64,000 nt of DNA from Bathymodiolus brooksi (lineage: Eukaryota > Mollusca > Bivalvia > Mytilida > Modiolidae), in the NCBI GenBank assembly GCA_963680875.1, contig OY804575.1, positions 29,230,494 to 29,294,493 on the forward strand, read 5' to 3'. This document shows positions 61,836 through 64,000 of the stretch, piece by piece; positions within the stretch are counted from its first letter, which is position 1, and every line of letters starts with the position of its first letter. The translations under genes were made by a program, and so were the position numbers. The notes beneath the pieces are model-generated. The model saw only the letters and a list, made by a program, of their open reading frames with translations, had not been told where the DNA came from and made no database searches.

Positions 61836-64000
61836 ATGGATAATACTGTTACAGTTCTCTCAATGAATGTAAGGGGTCTTTTTTCAAGTGTTAAAAAAAG
61901 AAATGATGTTTTTGATTGGGCAAAAGGGAAAAATACCTCAATTGTTTGTTTTCAAGAAACCCATAGTAGTAAAGAGGTTGAAAAACTTTGGGAGGATGAA
62001 TGGGGAGATACATGTCTTTTCAGTCATTTTAATAACAGAAGTGCTGGTGTTTGTGTTATGTTTAAGAAAGGTCTAGATTATACTGTTCATGATTCAAAGA
62101 TTGATCAGAATGGAAGATACATAATTTTAGATATTAGTTTATTTGATCAAAGATTAACATTTGTGTCTCTTTATGGCTATAACAGTGATGAACCGGAAAT
62201 GTTTAATGAAATTATGAAGAATATTGCTTCTTATTCTAACACTAGTTATTTATTGTGTGGTGATTGGAATGTTGTTCAAGCTAGTATTGATACATATAAT
62301 ATTATACATAATAGAAACCAAAATTCGAGGGAGAAAATCGAAGAAATGTTAGAAACTTTTGAATTACTAGATCCATGGAGAACCTGTTTTCCAAATGGTA
62401 GAAAGTATAATCAAGACGACTTTGTTTTATTGGGGAGCTTTGATAGCTTTGATAGCTTTGATAGCTCCCCAATAAAACAAAGTCGTCTTGATTACTTTCT
62501 TGTATCTGAAGATCTTTTTTCACTTATGAAAAATACAAAAATAATTCCAGGATATAAAACTGACCATTCAGCAATCACTTTCACTTTTTCTGCCAGTCTT
62601 GCCAGAAGGGGAAAGGGGTATTGGAAATTTAATTCTCAGTTACTTAGAGATTTGTTTATGTAGAGAAGGTTAAGACATGTATTAAAGAAACTGTGTCCGA
62701 GTACTAATTATCTGGAGATATTAATGATCTTTTAAATGTTGAACTTACATGTAATGACCAAGTATTTTTTGAAATTCTTAAGATGAAGATCAGAAGTATT
62801 TCAATATCTCATAGTATAACAAAAACAAGGGAAGAAAAAGACCTTACCCTTAAACTTGAAAAGGATATTCTTAATCTAGAAGATATTATGAACTCAGCAC
62901 CAAGTGAATTAATACAATCGTCTTTAAATAATAAAAAAATAGAGTTTGAAAGGAAAAGGGAGGAAAAGGTAGAGGGTATACTTCTTCGATCAAAGGCAAA
63001 CTGTCATGAAAATGGAGAAAAATGCTCACAATACTTCTGTAAACAAGAAAAGAAAAATTTTATTAAAAAAACTATAAGTGAGCTTATTGATGACGCAGGT
63101 CATCATATATCAGATCAATCTAAAATTCTCCTTCAACAACACGATTTTTACAAAACATTGTATTCAACAACAAATTTAGATTGTAATGATGAGTCCTTTT
63201 TTAATCATAATATTAAACACACAGAAGAACAAAAATACTTGTGTGAAGGTAATATAACATTTAAAGAATGTGCCCAATCACTGAAGTTAATGACAAATGG
63301 AAAAAGTCCAGGTTCTGATGGATATACTGTAGATTTTTATAAAAAATTTTGGGAAGATATTGGTCCATTGCTTTATAGGTCATTATATTTAGCCTATGAG
63401 TCTGGAAGCTTCACTGATTTTCAGTATCAGGGAGTCATAACATGTATTCCAAAAGAAGGAAAGGACAGGCATTTTATTGGCAACTGGAGACCAATAAGTT
63501 TATTAAATACTGACCTTAAAATAGCTTCTGCTGTAATTGCTAATAGAATTAAACATCTATTACCATTTATTATTAGTGATACACAAAAAGGTTTTATAAA
63601 AGGAAGATTTATTGGGGAAAATACAAGACTGTTGTATGATTTGATGCATTATCTTGAACAACATAACAAAACCGGTCTTTTGTTTCTTGTCGATTTCGAG
63701 AAAGCATTTGATTCAGTTGAATGGAAATTTTTGAAAAAAGCCCTCTCAAGTTTTAATTTTGGACCATCTGTTTGTAAATAGTTTGAACTATTCTATTCAA
63801 AAGCCAAAAGTTGTGTTATAAATAATGGTCACATGTCAAATTTTTTTTCTCTAGAAAGAGGCAGTCGACAAGGTGATCCGCTTTCACCTTATTTGTTTAT
63901 AATCGGTGTGGAGCTGCTTTCATTAAAATTGAAGGCCAATCAAGACATTCATGGTATTATTATCAATGAAGTTGAATCTCTCATAAGTTTGTATGCTGAT
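61836..64000 (+). pseudogene. L1-like ORF2: endonuclease and reverse transcriptase, broken, cut by window edge
   Basis: The APE-type endonuclease starts at ATG 61836 ('LSMNVRGL'), with 'CFQETHSS' (catalytic Glu), 'LCGDWNV', 'SRLDYFLVSEDL' and 'DHSAI' near 62560. The frame ends at 62661-62663 and is resumed in another frame, with a TAA near 62703. RT follows: 'GKSPGSDGYTVDFYKKFW', 'NWRPISLLNTDLKIASAVIANR', 'DTQKGFIKGRF', 'LVDFEKAFDSVEW', then an in-frame TAG at 63779-63781 where the family usually has Trp, then '[14 protein letters not shown]'. The window ends inside the YADD box. The motif style is L1/Tx1 clade. One frameshift and two stops make it a pseudogene, but a young one. A 31-bp inverted duplication sits in the endonuclease at 62409-62493. 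Confidence 0.9.

Overview
The window is animal nuclear DNA, AT-rich and intron-rich, and best explained as a bivalve mollusc. The reasons are tRNA-derived SINEs of the kind widespread in molluscs, non-autonomous elements with tandem-repeat cores and hairpin ends that resemble the bivalve 'pearl'/Helentron-associated type, a Penelope-like element and several LINEs. The species cannot be named from the sequence alone.

Two host genes can be assembled exon by exon, and they lie head to head. A NEK-family protein kinase gene starts at 10023 and runs leftwards; five exons (223 codons) are visible and the 3' part leaves the window. A complete SLC37A3-like sugar-phosphate exchanger gene starts at 10347 and runs rightwards through 18 coding exons to a stop at 48439-48441, giving 530 residues. 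Only 323 bp separate the two start codons, so they probably share a promoter. All 18 exons have GT/AG borders and a continuous reading frame.

Almost everything else is repeat. Left part (1-10 kb): a tandem-core element, a SINE, and three inverted-repeat elements clustered in TA tracts, all in or beside kinase introns. Middle (10-48 kb): the SLC37A3 introns hold a degenerate LINE, a Penelope-like fragment, several TIR elements, SINEs, three more tandem-core elements, and large minisatellites (33 x 60 bp, about 190 x 14 bp, about 38 x 34 bp, about 17 x 34 bp). A 52-bp repeat starts inside the last coding exon and carries the stop codon. Right part (49-64 kb) has no host gene that I can see: a minus-strand LINE, an inverted-repeat/SINE palindrome, two more tandem-core elements, a SINE array, and an L1-like element with ORF1 remnant, triplicated inter-ORF region and broken ORF2 that runs off the right edge.

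No wholly new gene system was found. The most notable signals are matched, family-specific changes in the end hairpins and subterminal inverted repeats of the tandem-core elements; duplicated decoy splice acceptors in front of SLC37A3 exon 11; the minisatellite spanning the SLC37A3 stop codon; and several transposons sitting within 50 nt of 5' splice sites. Exon calls rest on reading frame, splice sites and remembered family conservation; no database search was run.
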